From the NCBI GenBank assembly GCA_030426725.1, contig JAUHXZ010000014.1, forward strand, positions 1 to 48,422: a DNA stretch of 48,422 nucleotides. The letters run 5' to 3'. A model generated the notes under the pieces. It ran no database searches, had not been told where the DNA came from, and was given only the letters and a program-made list of their open reading frames with translations. A program made the translations under genes and the position numbers. Shown here piece by piece: positions 32,847-41,710 of the stretch; the first letter of the stretch is position 1, and each line of letters opens with the position of its first letter. Source of the stretch: Actinomycetes bacterium (GTDB lineage Bacteria > Actinomycetota > Actinomycetes > Propionibacteriales > Propionibacteriaceae).

Positions 32847-34835
32847 ATGACCGCTCTTCCTGACGCTCGCGTCAACAAGAACCTGGAGGGTCCCGGCGTC
32901 CGCGCGCGGATCCAGAAATTCGGTGGCTACCTGGCCGGCATGATCATGCCGAACATTGGCGCGTTCATCGCCTGGGGCCTCATCACCACGCTGTTCATCG
33001 AGCGTGGCTGGCTGCCCAACTCGACGCTCGCCGGGATGGTCGGGCCGATGCTGTACTTCCTGCTGCCCCTCCTGATCGGGTACACGGGCGGCCGGATGGT
33101 CCACGGGCAGCGAGGAGCCGTGGTCGGCTCCATCGCCACGATGGGCGTCATCATCGGCGCCATCACCGACTTCGCCACCCTGACCGGAACGCCGATGTTC
33201 CTCGGCGCGATGGCAATGGGTCCGCTGGCGGCGTGGGTGCTGAAGCACTTCGACCGGGCGGTCGAGGGCAGGGTCCGTGCCGGCTTCGAGATGGTCGTCG
33301 ACAACTTCTCGCTCGGCATCATCGGCATGCTGCTGGCGATCGTCGGCACGCTCGGCATCGGTCCGATCATCGCCGCGATCGTCTCCGTGCTCTCCGCGGG
33401 CGTCAACTGGCTCGTCACGGCCGGCCTCCTGCCTCTGGCGTCGATCCTCGTCGAGCCGGGCAAGGTCCTCTTCCTCAACAACGCCATCAACCACGGCATC
33501 TTCACCCCGCTCGCCGCGATCGACGTCGAGAACACCGGCCAGTCCATCCTCTACATGGTGGAGTCCAACCCCGGCGCCGGCCTGGGCCTGCTGACCGCCT
33601 TCATGCTCTTCGGCCCCAAGTCGCTGCGCGCCTCGACCTCCGGCGCGATCGTGATCCACTTCTTCGGCGGCATCCACGAGATCTTCTTCCCCTACATCCT
33701 CATGCGCCCCGTCATGATCCTCGCGACGATCCTCGGCTCGATGTCCGGCCTGTTCGTCGCCACGATCACCGGCGCCGGCCTGGTCGCCCCGCCGTCGCCC
33801 GGATCGATCCTGGCCTATCTCGCGGTGACACCTCCCGGTGGCTTCATCCCCATGCTCCTGACCGTCGGGACGGCCGCGCTCGTGTCCTTCCTGGTGGCGT
33901 CCGCGCTGCTGAAGTTCGGCCGCGGCTCCGACGACTCCGAGGAGGAGGAGGCGGCGGCCGAGATGTTCGAGGCGCTCGGTGACGGCACCGCGGTCCTCGG
34001 CTCCGACATCACCAAGATCGTCATCGCCTGCGACGCGGGCATGGGGTCGTCGGTCATGGTCTCCGGCCAGATGAAGAAGCGCCTGTCGCCCTACGGCGTC
34101 GAGGTCGTCCACACCCCCGTGGACCAGATTCCCGCGGACGCGCAGGTCGTGCTGACCCAGGACGGCCTCGTCGACCGGGCCGCGAGCAAGGTGCCCGCAT
34201 CGCTGGTCGTCCCCTTCTCCTCCTACCTCGGCGATCCGGCGTTCGACCGCGTCGAGCTCGCGGTCCGGGAGGGCCTTCTCCTCACCGCCACCGGCGTCGG
34301 GGGCGAACCCCACCTGGCCACTCCGGCCGAACCGGCTCCGCCGGAGCCCGCCCCCGCTCCCGTCGCGACGGCCACGAAGAAGCGCCTGAAGAAGCGCCTC
34401 GATCCGGGTGTCCTGCCGCGGCAGAACGTCAAGCTGGACCTCACGGCGACGAGCAAGGACGACGCCATCCGTCAGGCGGGCCGGGTGCTGGTCGAGTGCG
34501 GTGCGGCCGAGCCCGACTACATCGAGGGCATGCTCGCTCGCGAACTTCAGACCACGACGTTCCTCGGTCAGGGGGTCGCGATCCCGCACGGCACCAACGA
34601 GGCGCGCGAACACATCAAGTCCGCGGCGCTCGGCTTCCTGCAGTTCCCCGACGGCGTCGACTGGGACGGACACGACGTCAACGTCGTCATCCCGATCGCA
34701 TCCAACAGCAATGAGCACGTCGCCCTCCTGGCGGCGCTGGCCAGCACCCTGGCCGACAAGGATCGCGCCGAGGCCCTGCGCAGCGCAGGCAGCGTCGACG
34801 AGGTTCTCGACCTTCTGACCCCCGAAGAGGAATGA
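32847..34835 (+). CDS. mtlA: PTS mannitol-type transporter EIICBA
   Basis: Membrane transporter that imports and phosphorylates a sugar alcohol using phosphate from HPr. 662 residues: EIIC membrane domain (about 15-365) with GGYLAGMIMPNIGAFIAWG, GGRMVHGQRGAVVG, NNAINHGIFTPL and FFGGIHEIFFPYILMRP; EIIB with phospho-Cys in IACDAGMGSSVM (about 395); an Ala/Pro linker; EIIA with phospho-His in GVAIPHGTNEA (about 581). ATG 32847 follows GGGAG. Closest by motif to mannitol permeases, but the downstream enzymes are not the usual mannitol ones, so the substrate may be another polyol. Confidence 0.92.
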   Translation: MTALPDARVNKNLEGPGVRARIQKFGGYLAGMIMPNIGAFIAWGLITTLFIERGWLPNSTLAGMVGPMLYFLLPLLIGYTGGRMVHGQRGAVVGSIATMGVIIGAITDFATLTGTPMFLGAMAMGPLAAWVLKHFDRAVEGRVRAGFEMVVDNFSLGIIGMLLAIVGTLGIGPIIAAIVSVLSAGVNWLVTAGLLPLASILVEPGKVLFLNNAINHGIFTPLAAIDVENTGQSILYMVESNPGAGLGLLTAFMLFGPKSLRASTSGAIVIHFFGGIHEIFFPYILMRPVMILATILGSMSGLFVATITGAGLVAPPSPGSILAYLAVTPPGGFIPMLLTVGTAALVSFLVASALLKFGRGSDDSEEEEAAAEMFEALGDGTAVLGSDITKIVIACDAGMGSSVMVSGQMKKRLSPYGVEVVHTPVDQIPADAQVVLTQDGLVDRAASKVPASLVVPFSSYLGDPAFDRVELAVREGLLLTATGVGGEPHLATPAEPAPPEPAPAPVATATKKRLKKRLDPGVLPRQNVKLDLTATSKDDAIRQAGRVLVECGAAEPDYIEGMLARELQTTTFLGQGVAIPHGTNEAREHIKSAALGFLQFPDGVDWDGHDVNVVIPIASNSNEHVALLAALASTLADKDRAEALRSAGSVDEVLDLLTPEEE

Positions 34836-34840
34836 CAAGA

Positions 34841-35887
34841 ATGCTGGCACTGAGATTCCATGCCCCCGGCGACGTCCGGCTCGAAGACGTCCCCGAGCCC
34901 GTCTGCGGCCCGGACGAGGTCAAGATCCGGGTCCGAAACTGCTCGACGTGCGGAACCGACGTCAAGATCCGGGCCAACGGCCACGTCAACATCACCCGCG
35001 TCACCACCATGGGCCACGAGGTCGCCGGTGAGGTCGTCGAGGTCGGGGCCGACGCCCTGGGCGGGTTCGCCGTCGGAGATCGCGTCCAGGTCATCGCGGC
35101 GGTGCCGTGCGGGGACTGCCACGAGTGCCGCAAGGGCTGGATGGAGGTCTGCCAGAACCAGACGTCCGTCGGCTTCCAGTACGACGGCGGTTTCGCCGAG
35201 TACATGATCGTGCCGAAGCAGGTGCTCAAGGTCGACGGCGTCAGCCGCATTCCCGACGGAGTCGGCTTCGACGAGGCCTCCGCGGCCGAGCCCTTCGCCT
35301 GTGCGATCAACGCCCAGGAGCAGCTCGGGATCGAGGAGGGAGACACGGTTGTCGTCTTCGGCGCCGGTCCCATCGGGTGCATGCACGTGCGCATCGCCCG
35401 CGGTGTCCACCGCGTCGGCCGGGTCATTCTCGTCGACGTCAACGCCGGCCGGCTGGCCATGTCGGCCGAGGCCGTGTCGCCCGACCTGACCATCGACGCG
35501 TCGCAGGTCGACGTCGTGGAGGAGGTCATGCGGCTCACCGACGGTCGCGGTGCGGATGTCGTCATCACCGCCACGCCCGCGAACGTCACCCAGGAGCAGG
35601 CGATCGCCATGGCCACCCGCAACGGCCGCATCTCGTTCTTCGGTGGCCTGCCGAAGACGAACCCGACCATCACGTGTGACAGCAATCTGGTGCACTACCG
35701 CCAGCTCCACATCCACGGGGCCAACGGGTCGGCGCCGCGTCATCACCGGGATGCGATGAAGTACATCGCGTCCGGTCAGATCCCGGTGAAGGACCTCATC
35801 ACCCGCCACGTCCCGCTGTCGGAGGCGCTGAGTGCGTTCGACATCGTCGCGAAGGGCGAGGCCATCAAGGTGACCGTCGAGCCCTAG
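34841..35887 (+). CDS. Zinc-dependent MDR polyol dehydrogenase
   Basis: 348-residue medium-chain dehydrogenase. Catalytic zinc ligands in NCSTCGTDVKI and TMGHEVAGEVVEVG; structural zinc Cys in CGDCHECRKGWMEVC; Rossmann VVVFGAGPIGCMHVRIARG. Similar to galactitol-phosphate/sorbitol-type dehydrogenases (GatD, SorD). ATG 34841 is preferred (GAAGAGG ten bases upstream) over ATG 34832, which overlaps the mtlA stop. Expected to oxidise the PTS product (polyol phosphate) to a ketose phosphate. Classical mannitol-1-phosphate dehydrogenase (MtlD) is a different family. Confidence 0.88.
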   Translation: MLALRFHAPGDVRLEDVPEPVCGPDEVKIRVRNCSTCGTDVKIRANGHVNITRVTTMGHEVAGEVVEVGADALGGFAVGDRVQVIAAVPCGDCHECRKGWMEVCQNQTSVGFQYDGGFAEYMIVPKQVLKVDGVSRIPDGVGFDEASAAEPFACAINAQEQLGIEEGDTVVVFGAGPIGCMHVRIARGVHRVGRVILVDVNAGRLAMSAEAVSPDLTIDASQVDVVEEVMRLTDGRGADVVITATPANVTQEQAIAMATRNGRISFFGGLPKTNPTITCDSNLVHYRQLHIHGANGSAPRHHRDAMKYIASGQIPVKDLITRHVPLSEALSAFDIVAKGEAIKVTVEP

Positions 35888-35916
35888 TTGTCGGTCGCCG
35901 CGCGACGATGCGCGCT

Positions 35917-35952
35917 GGAGGGGCCGGGCACCGGATGGTGCCCGGCCCCTCC
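35917..35952. terminator. Strong hairpin, 16-bp perfect stem, four-base loop
   Basis: GGAGGGGCCGGGCACC (35917-35932), loop GGAT, and its exact complement (35937-35952), 29 bases after the dehydrogenase stop. No T-run, as is common in high-GC actinomycetes. Confidence 0.75.
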
Positions 35953-36035
35953 GTGTGTCCCGCGGTTCCGCGGCCCCGGAGGCGCGTGGACCGTGGCGGG
36001 TCGTGGTCCGTGGCGCGGGGGTTGGGAACGACGAA

Positions 36036-36065
36036 GGGCCGGGCGCCGTCGTCGGCGCCCGGCCC
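36036..36065. terminator. Second hairpin, 12-bp stem, before the ptsI end
   Basis: GGGCCGGGCGCC (36036-36047), loop GTCGTC, complement 36054-36065. It faces the ptsI stop at 36082 and probably ends transcription from the minus strand. Its core GGGCCGGGC is shared with the neighbouring hairpin. Confidence 0.7.
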
Positions 36066-36081
36066 CTCCGTCGTCGGTCGG

Positions 36082-37746
36082 TCAGTCGAGCATCGCCCTG
36101 GCCCTCTCCTTCGCGTCGGCGGCCGTTCGTGCGGCGAGGGCCGCCTCGGCCATCTCGCGACAGCGCTGCACGGTCACATGACCGAGCTGCGCGCCGACGG
36201 ACGGGATCGCGCCAGCTGCCATGGACAGAGACGTCACGCCGAGGCCGACGAGGACCGCGGCCAGCAGTGGGTCGGCTGCCGCCTCCCCACACACGCCGAC
36301 GGGCTTGCCGCTCCTGGCCCCCGCGTCCGCGGCGAGCCGGATGAGGCGCAGGACGGCGGGCTGCCAAGGGTCCGTGAGGTGCGCCAGGGCGCTGGCCATC
36401 CGGTCGGCGGCCAGCGTGTACTGCGTGAGGTCGTTCGTGCCGATGGAGAAGAAGTCCACCTCGGCGAGGAACTGGTCCGCGAGGAGGGCGACGGACGGCA
36501 CCTCCACCATGACGCCGGGCTTCAGGCCCCGCTCACGGCAGGCGGCCGCGAACTCCGCCGCCTCGTCCACGGTGGCGACCATCGGTGCCATGACCCAGGC
36601 CTCGCTCACCCGGGAGCGTTCGGCAGCCAGCTTGATGGCGTCGAGCTGGCGCTCGATCAACCCGCTGCTGATCCAGCCGAGGCGCAGCCCGCGCACGCCG
36701 AGGGCCGGGTTCTCCTCGTCGTCCTGGGACACGAAGGGGACGGGCTTGTCGGAGCCGGCGTCGAGGGTACGCACGACGACCTTCCGGCCGGCGAACGCGT
36801 CGAAGACCTCGCCGTAGATCCGGGCCTGGTCCTCCAGTGAGGGCTCCGACTGCGCGGTGAGGAAGCACAGTTCGGTGCGGAAGAGCCCGACGCCCTCCGC
36901 CTCGGATGTGGCGGCCTTCCGGGCGGCCGCGCCGTCCTGGACGTTGGCCAGCACCTGGACCGCCTGGCCGTCCGCGGTGTGGGCCGGCCCCTGCCATGCG
37001 CGGATCTCGTCCCGGCGGACCTGGTCCTTCTCGGCCAGCTGACGAGCCCAGGCGGGGTCCGGGTCGACGGTGATCGTGCCGGTCGCGCCGTCGATCAGTA
37101 GGGCAGTGCCCTCCGCCACCGCGTCGAGCCCACCCGCCGCGACGACACAGGGGATGCCGAGCTGGCGGGAGATGATGGCGGTGTGGCTGGTGGGACCGCC
37201 GAAGCGGGTGACCAGCGCCGTGATGAGCGACGGATCCAAGGTGGCGGTGTCCGCCGGGGCGAGATCGTCGGCGCACAGGACCACCGGCGCCGAGGGCGTC
37301 GGGACTCCCGGCTCGGGCAGGCCGAGCAACTCCGCGACGACCCGGTTCCGGATGTCACGCAGGTCCGTGGCCCGCTCGGCCATGAGGCCGCCGAGAGCGA
37401 GGAACTTGGTCACGAACCCCTCGATCGCACTGTCGACGGCTATCTCGGCGGGGGTGCCTTCCGTGATCTCGCGTTGCGCCGCGCGCCGCCAGCCGCGGTC
37501 GCGGGCCAGCGCCGCGGTGGCTCCCAGTACCTGCGCGGCCTCGCCGCTCTGCCGCGCGGCCCGCTCGTCGAAGCGGCCGGCGACGGCATCGGCGGCGGAG
37601 GTGAAGCGATCCCGCTCCGCGGTCCGGTCGGGCTCCGGGATCGGTTGACCGGCTCGGGCCGGTGCTGGTGCCGGCCGGGTCCACGCCGCGGGCGCGTAGG
37701 CGATGCCGGGGACGACCCCGGTGCCGTGCAGATGAACAGAATCCAT
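36082..37746 (-). CDS. ptsI: Phosphoenolpyruvate-protein phosphotransferase (enzyme I)
   Basis: General PTS enzyme I, transferring phosphate from PEP to HPr in the cytoplasm. 554 residues: HPr-binding N-terminal domain, phospho-His in RFGGPTSHTAIISRQLGIPC (about 188), then the PEP-binding barrel with GVGLFRTELCFL, LDAGSDKPVPF, NPALGVRGLRLG, VMVEVPSVALLADQ, FFSIGTNDLTQYTLAADR and PVGVCGEAAADPLL. ATG 37746 follows GGAGG; the open frame upstream is a shadow over the DeoR gene. Divergent from the DeoR regulator. Confidence 0.95.
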   Translation of the reverse strand: MDSVHLHGTGVVPGIAYAPAAWTRPAPAPARAGQPIPEPDRTAERDRFTSAADAVAGRFDERAARQSGEAAQVLGATAALARDRGWRRAAQREITEGTPAEIAVDSAIEGFVTKFLALGGLMAERATDLRDIRNRVVAELLGLPEPGVPTPSAPVVLCADDLAPADTATLDPSLITALVTRFGGPTSHTAIISRQLGIPCVVAAGGLDAVAEGTALLIDGATGTITVDPDPAWARQLAEKDQVRRDEIRAWQGPAHTADGQAVQVLANVQDGAAARKAATSEAEGVGLFRTELCFLTAQSEPSLEDQARIYGEVFDAFAGRKVVVRTLDAGSDKPVPFVSQDDEENPALGVRGLRLGWISSGLIERQLDAIKLAAERSRVSEAWVMAPMVATVDEAAEFAAACRERGLKPGVMVEVPSVALLADQFLAEVDFFSIGTNDLTQYTLAADRMASALAHLTDPWQPAVLRLIRLAADAGARSGKPVGVCGEAAADPLLAAVLVGLGVTSLSMAAGAIPSVGAQLGHVTVQRCREMAEAALAARTAADAKERARAMLD

Positions 37747-37810
37747 TGTTTTCCTCCACAATGAGGGTGTGGTTGTGTGACTATGGTCCCGATTTGCGGG
37801 ATCGAAGTCA

Positions 37811-37839
37811 ACACAACCCCACATGTGGTTTTGTTGGAT
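37811..37839. promoter_or_regulatory. CACATGTG-centred palindrome between ptsI and the DeoR regulator
   Basis: CCACATGTGG (37819-37828) is a perfect 10-bp palindrome inside a longer weakly symmetric sequence from ACACAACC to TTTTGTTGG. It resembles the inverted repeat in front of mtlA (CAACATAAACACATGTTGG), so it is the likely operator for the DeoR protein. Confidence 0.55.
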
Positions 37840-37878
37840 CGGTTGGAGATGGCGCCCTGGCGTCGAGGATGGAGAGCC

Positions 37879-38646
37879 ATGTACGCGGAGGAGCGGCAAC
37901 ACGAGATCGTCACGATGGCGCGAGGGTTGGGCCGCGTCGGGGTGACCGACCTGGCGGCGCGGTACAGCGTGACGCCCGAGACCATTCGGCGGGACCTGGA
38001 CGCCCTGGCTGCCAGGGGGTTGTTGAGCCGGGTGCACGGCGGCGCCGTCCCGGTGGACCGGCTCTGGCTGACCGAGGCCCCGGTGGGGCAGCGGGAGGCC
38101 TCGTCGCAGGAGCAGAAACTGGCCATCGCCACCCGTGCCGTGTCCCTGCTCCCCGAGCGCGACGGCCTCACCGTGATCGTCGATGCCGGCACCACCACGG
38201 CCAAGCTGTGCGAGCTGCTGCCGTCGAACGTCGCCACCGTCGTGACCAACTCGGTTCCCTCGGCCGGCCTCCTCGCGGACAGGCGGGATCTCGACGTCTT
38301 CCTTGTCGGCGGGCAGGTCCGGGGGGTCACCCAGGCGACCGTCGGGCTGCAGGTCCAGGAGTTCCTTGCCCGCGTGCGCGTCGACGTGGCCTTCCTGGGG
38401 GCCAACGGATTCTCGGTCGAGCACGGCTTCTCGACCCCGGATCCGGCCGAGTCGGCCGTCAAGCGGGCCATGCTGAAGGCGGCGCGCGAGTCGCTCGTCC
38501 TGGCCGACGCCGGCAAGTTCGGAGCCGACTACCTTGTCCAGTTCGCGGCCGTGGACGAGGTGGATGTGCTCGTCACCGACGAGGGCCTGCCTGCGGCGTC
38601 GAGTGAGGCGCTCTCGCAATCGGGGCTGCGGGTGGAGTACGCCTAG
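37879..38646 (+). CDS. DeoR/GlpR-family transcriptional regulator
   Basis: 255 residues. N-terminal DeoR HTH: YAEERQHEIVTMARGLGRVG, VTDLAARYSVTPETIRRDLD, ALAARGLLSRVHGGAVP. C-terminal sugar-phosphate-sensing domain: VIVDAGTTTAKLCELL, VVTNSVPSAGLL, LVGGQVRG, AFLGANGFSVEHGFSTPDP and LVLADAGKFG. ATG 37879 follows GGAGAG. Lies amid PTS genes, divergent from ptsI and upstream of the kinase and HPr, so it probably represses the whole unit, relieved by a sugar phosphate (inference). Confidence 0.9.
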   Translation: MYAEERQHEIVTMARGLGRVGVTDLAARYSVTPETIRRDLDALAARGLLSRVHGGAVPVDRLWLTEAPVGQREASSQEQKLAIATRAVSLLPERDGLTVIVDAGTTTAKLCELLPSNVATVVTNSVPSAGLLADRRDLDVFLVGGQVRGVTQATVGLQVQEFLARVRVDVAFLGANGFSVEHGFSTPDPAESAVKRAMLKAARESLVLADAGKFGADYLVQFAAVDEVDVLVTDEGLPAASSEALSQSGLRVEYA

Positions 38647-38730
38647 ATGTTTGAATGTGTCGGTTAGTGTTGCTTTATGTCTGATATTGGGCTATACATG
38701 AGGTAGGACCAGCCTCGAGGGAGAGCAGAC
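38647..38730 (+). promoter_or_regulatory. Upstream region of the kinase-HPr genes
   Basis: Lower-GC 84-bp stretch holding repeated TTTGAATGTG/TTTATGTCTG-like half-sites and TATACAT near 38694, a likely promoter with regulator sites. On the opposite strand it includes GACATAAAGCAACAC, partly like the mtlA operator. Weak evidence. Confidence 0.3.
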
Positions 38731-39735
38731 ATGATCGACGAAGTGCCGCGCCGGGTTGTCACTTTCACGGCCAATCCGAGCATCGATCGGACCCTCGCCC
38801 TCGGCGGTGTTCTGACGCGCGGGGAGGTCCTTCGCGTGATGGGGGTCACCGAACAGGCCGCCGGCAAGGGCGTCAACGTCGCCCGGGTCCTGGCTGCCGA
38901 CGGCCTCCCGGTCACCGTCGTCGCGGCCGCCCTCGACCAGCGGTTCCGCAGCCTCGCGGAGCGCGCCCAGCCGCCTGTGACCGTTCTCGGTCAGGAACTC
39001 GCAGATGGTGCCCGTGTGCGGATCAACACCACCGTGACGGAACCCGACGGCACCACAACCAAACTCAACGAACCGGGCCCTACCTTCTCCATCGGGCAGC
39101 TCGAGGACGCCGCGGACGCGCTCGTGGACGTCGCGCGAGGGGCCGCATGGGTCGTGCTCGCCGGTTCCCTGCCGCCGGGGGCCCCCTCGGACTGGTACGC
39201 CGAGCTCATCGGCCGCCTCGACGGACTCGGCTGCCGGATCGCCGTCGACACCTCCGGTGAGGCGCTCGACGCGTTGATCGGCGCACTCCCGCGGCGTTCC
39301 TTCGCGTTCATCAAGCCGAACGCCGACGAGCTGGCGCATCTGACGGGCGGGGACGCGGTCGCCTTCGAGGCTGCCGCCGACCGGGGCGACGTCACCGACG
39401 TCGTCGCCGCGGCAGGAACCCTGCAGGCCCGCGGGATCGGGGCGGTGCTCGTGTCCCTGGGCGGAGCCGGGGCGGTCCTGGTGAACGCGGAAGGGGCGTG
39501 GTTCGCGAGGGCACCCAGAGTCAGCCTGCGCAGTACCGTCGGCGCGGGCGACTCGTCGGTCGCCGGCTACATCTCCGCGCACATCGCCGGCGCCGATCCC
39601 GCCGACTGTGTCGCGTCGGCGGTGGCTCACGGGTCCGCCGCCGCCGCCCTCCCGGGCACGACACTGCCGACCCCCGCCGACCTGCCCACTGAACCCGTCG
39701 AAGTCATCGCTCTCGGCCTGCCGTCGAGGGTCTGA
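38731..39735 (+). CDS. fruK: PfkB-family hexose kinase, 1-phosphofructokinase-like
   Basis: 334 residues. PfkB signatures: TANPSIDRTLALGGVLTRGE, TEQAAGKGVNVARVLAADG, GSLPPGAPSDWYAELI, FIKPNADELAHLTGG, and the ATP/catalytic motif STVGAGDSSVAGYI (Asp base). This subgroup covers 1-phosphofructokinase and tagatose-6-phosphate kinase, which give ketohexose bisphosphates. ATG 38731 follows GGGAGAG. The fructose EII usually next to fruK is absent, so in this unit it may act on the ketose phosphate made by the MDR dehydrogenase. Confidence 0.85.
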   Translation: MIDEVPRRVVTFTANPSIDRTLALGGVLTRGEVLRVMGVTEQAAGKGVNVARVLAADGLPVTVVAAALDQRFRSLAERAQPPVTVLGQELADGARVRINTTVTEPDGTTTKLNEPGPTFSIGQLEDAADALVDVARGAAWVVLAGSLPPGAPSDWYAELIGRLDGLGCRIAVDTSGEALDALIGALPRRSFAFIKPNADELAHLTGGDAVAFEAAADRGDVTDVVAAAGTLQARGIGAVLVSLGGAGAVLVNAEGAWFARAPRVSLRSTVGAGDSSVAGYISAHIAGADPADCVASAVAHGSAAAALPGTTLPTPADLPTEPVEVIALGLPSRV

Positions 39736-39764
39736 AACCGTTATCCAACGAAGGAGAACTCACC

Positions 39765-40031
39765 ATGCCCAGCAGGAACGCCATTGTCGGATCCGCCGTC
39801 GGACTGCATGCACGCCCCGCCGCCCTGGTCGCCCAGGCGGCAGGCGAGTACGACGCCGACATCACCCTCCGACTCTCCGGTGACGACCCCGACGACGGGG
39901 TCGACGCGGCATCCAGCCTCATGATCATGACGCTGGGGGCCGGCAAGGGCGCCGAGGTCACCATCGACTCCGAAGACGCCGCCGCCGTCGACCGCATCGC
40001 CGAACTCATCGAGCAGGACCTCGACGCCTGA
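39765..40031 (+). CDS. ptsH: Phosphocarrier protein HPr
   Basis: 88-residue PTS phosphocarrier. Active-site His15 in AVGLHARPAALVAQAA; the regulatory-Ser region is ASSLMIMTLGAGKG (Ser50/51), displaced a few residues by an Asp-rich insertion (GDDPDDG). ATG 39765 follows AAGGAG. Passes phosphate from EI to the EIIA domain of MtlA. Thirty bases after the kinase gene and so co-transcribed with it. Confidence 0.95.
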   Translation: MPSRNAIVGSAVGLHARPAALVAQAAGEYDADITLRLSGDDPDDGVDAASSLMIMTLGAGKGAEVTIDSEDAAAVDRIAELIEQDLDA

Positions 40032-40054
40032 CTCCGCCGCCTTGCGCCTCCTGG

Positions 40055-40630
40055 TCAGGTGTGGAATCCGGTATCGCGGATGACCCTGGCGGGGACGCCG
40101 GCGACGATCGTGTCAGGTGGAACGTCCCGGGTGACGACCGCGCCTGCGCCGACGATGGAGCCGTCGCCGATCGTCACCCCGGGCACGATGGTCACCGATG
40201 CGCCGATCCACACCCTGCGTCCGATCGTGACGGGGGCGGGAATCATGTCGCCGCGACGGTAGGGGTCGGGGGAGTGGTTGAGGGTGGTGATGGTGCACCC
40301 GTGCCCGATGAGAGAGTCGTCGCCGATGATGATGCCCCCGGTGTCCTGGAACCGGCACCCGATGTTGATGAAGACGCGTTCGCCGATAGTGAGGTTCTTG
40401 CCGAACTCGCTGTAGAACGGCGGGAACACGACGATGGACTCGTGGATCGGGCGTCCGGTGAGCCGCGCGAGCAGCGCACGGACCTCCTCCGGCGACCGGT
40501 AGCCGACGTTGATCTCGGCGGTGACCCGCAGGGCGTCCTGAGACGCCTGATGCATGAAGTCGTGCAGCACGGAGCCGGCCTCGATCGTCGCTCCGGTCGA
40601 GACGTGGCCGAGGAAGTCGTTGAGTTCCAT
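40055..40630 (-). CDS. Sugar O-acetyltransferase, hexapeptide-repeat (LacA/Maa/NodL-like)
   Basis: 191 residues. Left-handed beta-helix hexapeptides: [40 protein letters not shown] (catalytic His region), [20 protein letters not shown], and [20 protein letters not shown]. The N-terminal helical part resembles maltose/galactoside acetyltransferases. Acetyl-CoA-dependent acetylation of a sugar is expected; the substrate is unknown. ATG 40630 has only a weak ribosome site (GGTGA). Convergent with ptsH. Confidence 0.88.
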   Translation of the reverse strand: MELNDFLGHVSTGATIEAGSVLHDFMHQASQDALRVTAEINVGYRSPEEVRALLARLTGRPIHESIVVFPPFYSEFGKNLTIGERVFINIGCRFQDTGGIIIGDDSLIGHGCTITTLNHSPDPYRRGDMIPAPVTIGRRVWIGASVTIVPGVTIGDGSIVGAGAVVTRDVPPDTIVAGVPARVIRDTGFHT

Positions 40631-40754
40631 AGCGGTCACCGTACGCGTTCCCGGTGCGATCGGCTCCCTCGGCCCGGGGCTCAAGCACGGCCTGATGAGT
40701 CGGATAGCGACCTGAGCCCGCTCGACCACGCCCGACGCAGGCGCGGTGCCTGCC

Positions 40755-41636
40755 TCACCCCTTGCTGATCTTCCGGTAGGCCCGGGGGCTCGCATCGTGC
40801 AGCTCCGAAAAGCGTCGCGAGAAGTAGGCCGCATCGTCGTACCCGACCTCCGAGGCGATCGCCGCAACCGGCCGGTCGGTGGTGTCGAGGAGGACGCGCG
40901 CCCGCTGCATCCGCAGCAGTGTGCGGTACTGCATCGGCGCGTAGCCGGTGCTCTTCTTGAACATCGCCGTCAGGTGTGAGGCGGACAGGCTCACCTCGCC
41001 CGCGAGTTCCTCCATGGTCAGCGGCTCGCGCAGGTCTGCGCCGAGGAGTTCCTTCGCGACCTGAACGGGGTCGTCGACGGCGGTCTCGCCGCTACCGGAG
41101 GCGAGGACGGTCAGGAGATGCATGGCCGACCCTGACGCGGCCACCAGGCTCGACCGCGTCTCGTCCCGCTCGAGGTGATCGATCGTCTCGCCTATGAGAC
41201 CGGTGCAGCGGTCGAGCGCATGGACCGGGATCACCGGGCGCTGCAGGGACACGCCGCATTCGTCGACGAGGGCCGGCAGCAGTTGGCCCTCCAGATGCAG
41301 CCACCAGATCGTCCAGGGGTCACCCGGGGCCGCCCCGTAGGCATGCGGTGCCCGGCGCGGGATGATCAGTGCCTGTCGGGGACCGATCAGATGGCGTGTG
41401 CCGTTGACCTCCGCCCAGCCGTGTCCCTGTGAGCAGATGATCACCACGGTCTGGGCGGCGCCCTTCGGCCTGACCCGGCCGTGCGCAGCGGCGTGCGGGA
41501 AGTAGCCGCAATCGGTCACGATCAAATGCGCGGTGACTGGGGTCGAGAGCGCGGAGCGCACGATCAACCGCGGAACCACACGCAGCTTCTGGCCGGGGAA
41601 TCCCTCCCTCTTGTAGGCGCCGAGCGCTTCAGTCAT
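40755..41636 (-). CDS. AraC-family transcriptional regulator
   Basis: 293 residues. N-terminal cupin sensor ([32 protein letters not shown]) and C-terminal double [41 protein letters not shown], then [20 protein letters not shown]. Divergent from the DUF5107 gene, 74 bp apart, so it probably activates the DUF5107-GH2 operon in response to a sugar (inference). No ribosome site is seen, but TACTCT ends five bases before the ATG, suggesting a leaderless message. Confidence 0.92.
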   Translation of the reverse strand: MTEALGAYKREGFPGQKLRVVPRLIVRSALSTPVTAHLIVTDCGYFPHAAAHGRVRPKGAAQTVVIICSQGHGWAEVNGTRHLIGPRQALIIPRRAPHAYGAAPGDPWTIWWLHLEGQLLPALVDECGVSLQRPVIPVHALDRCTGLIGETIDHLERDETRSSLVAASGSAMHLLTVLASGSGETAVDDPVQVAKELLGADLREPLTMEELAGEVSLSASHLTAMFKKSTGYAPMQYRTLLRMQRARVLLDTTDRPVAAIASEVGYDDAAYFSRRFSELHDASPRAYRKISKG

Positions 41637-41641
41637 GTATC

Positions 41642-41710
41642 AGAGTATTCTCCAACTTCTCCAGAGTTGCAGCCGTTTTTACGCGTGGATACGTCGCTTA
41701 CTGTTCTTAC
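41642..41710. promoter_or_regulatory. Divergent leaderless-type promoters with tandem TTCTCCA sites
   Basis: Minus strand: TACTCT (41642-41647), five bases from the araC-type ATG. Plus strand: TACTGT (41699-41704), six bases from GTG 41711. Both fit the TANNNT -10 of leaderless genes, and neither start has a ribosome site. Between them TTCTCCA occurs twice (41648-41654, 41657-41663), candidate half-sites for the AraC protein. Confidence 0.45.

Noticed and set aside
32745..34850. Long antisense frame over mtlA, with Asp/Glu/Arg-rich translation
   Set aside because: Typical high-GC mirror of a real gene; no domain or ribosome site.
36082..38619. Minus-strand extension upstream of ptsI
   Set aside because: It is a shadow over the DeoR gene; ptsI has its own ribosome site and ATG at 37746.
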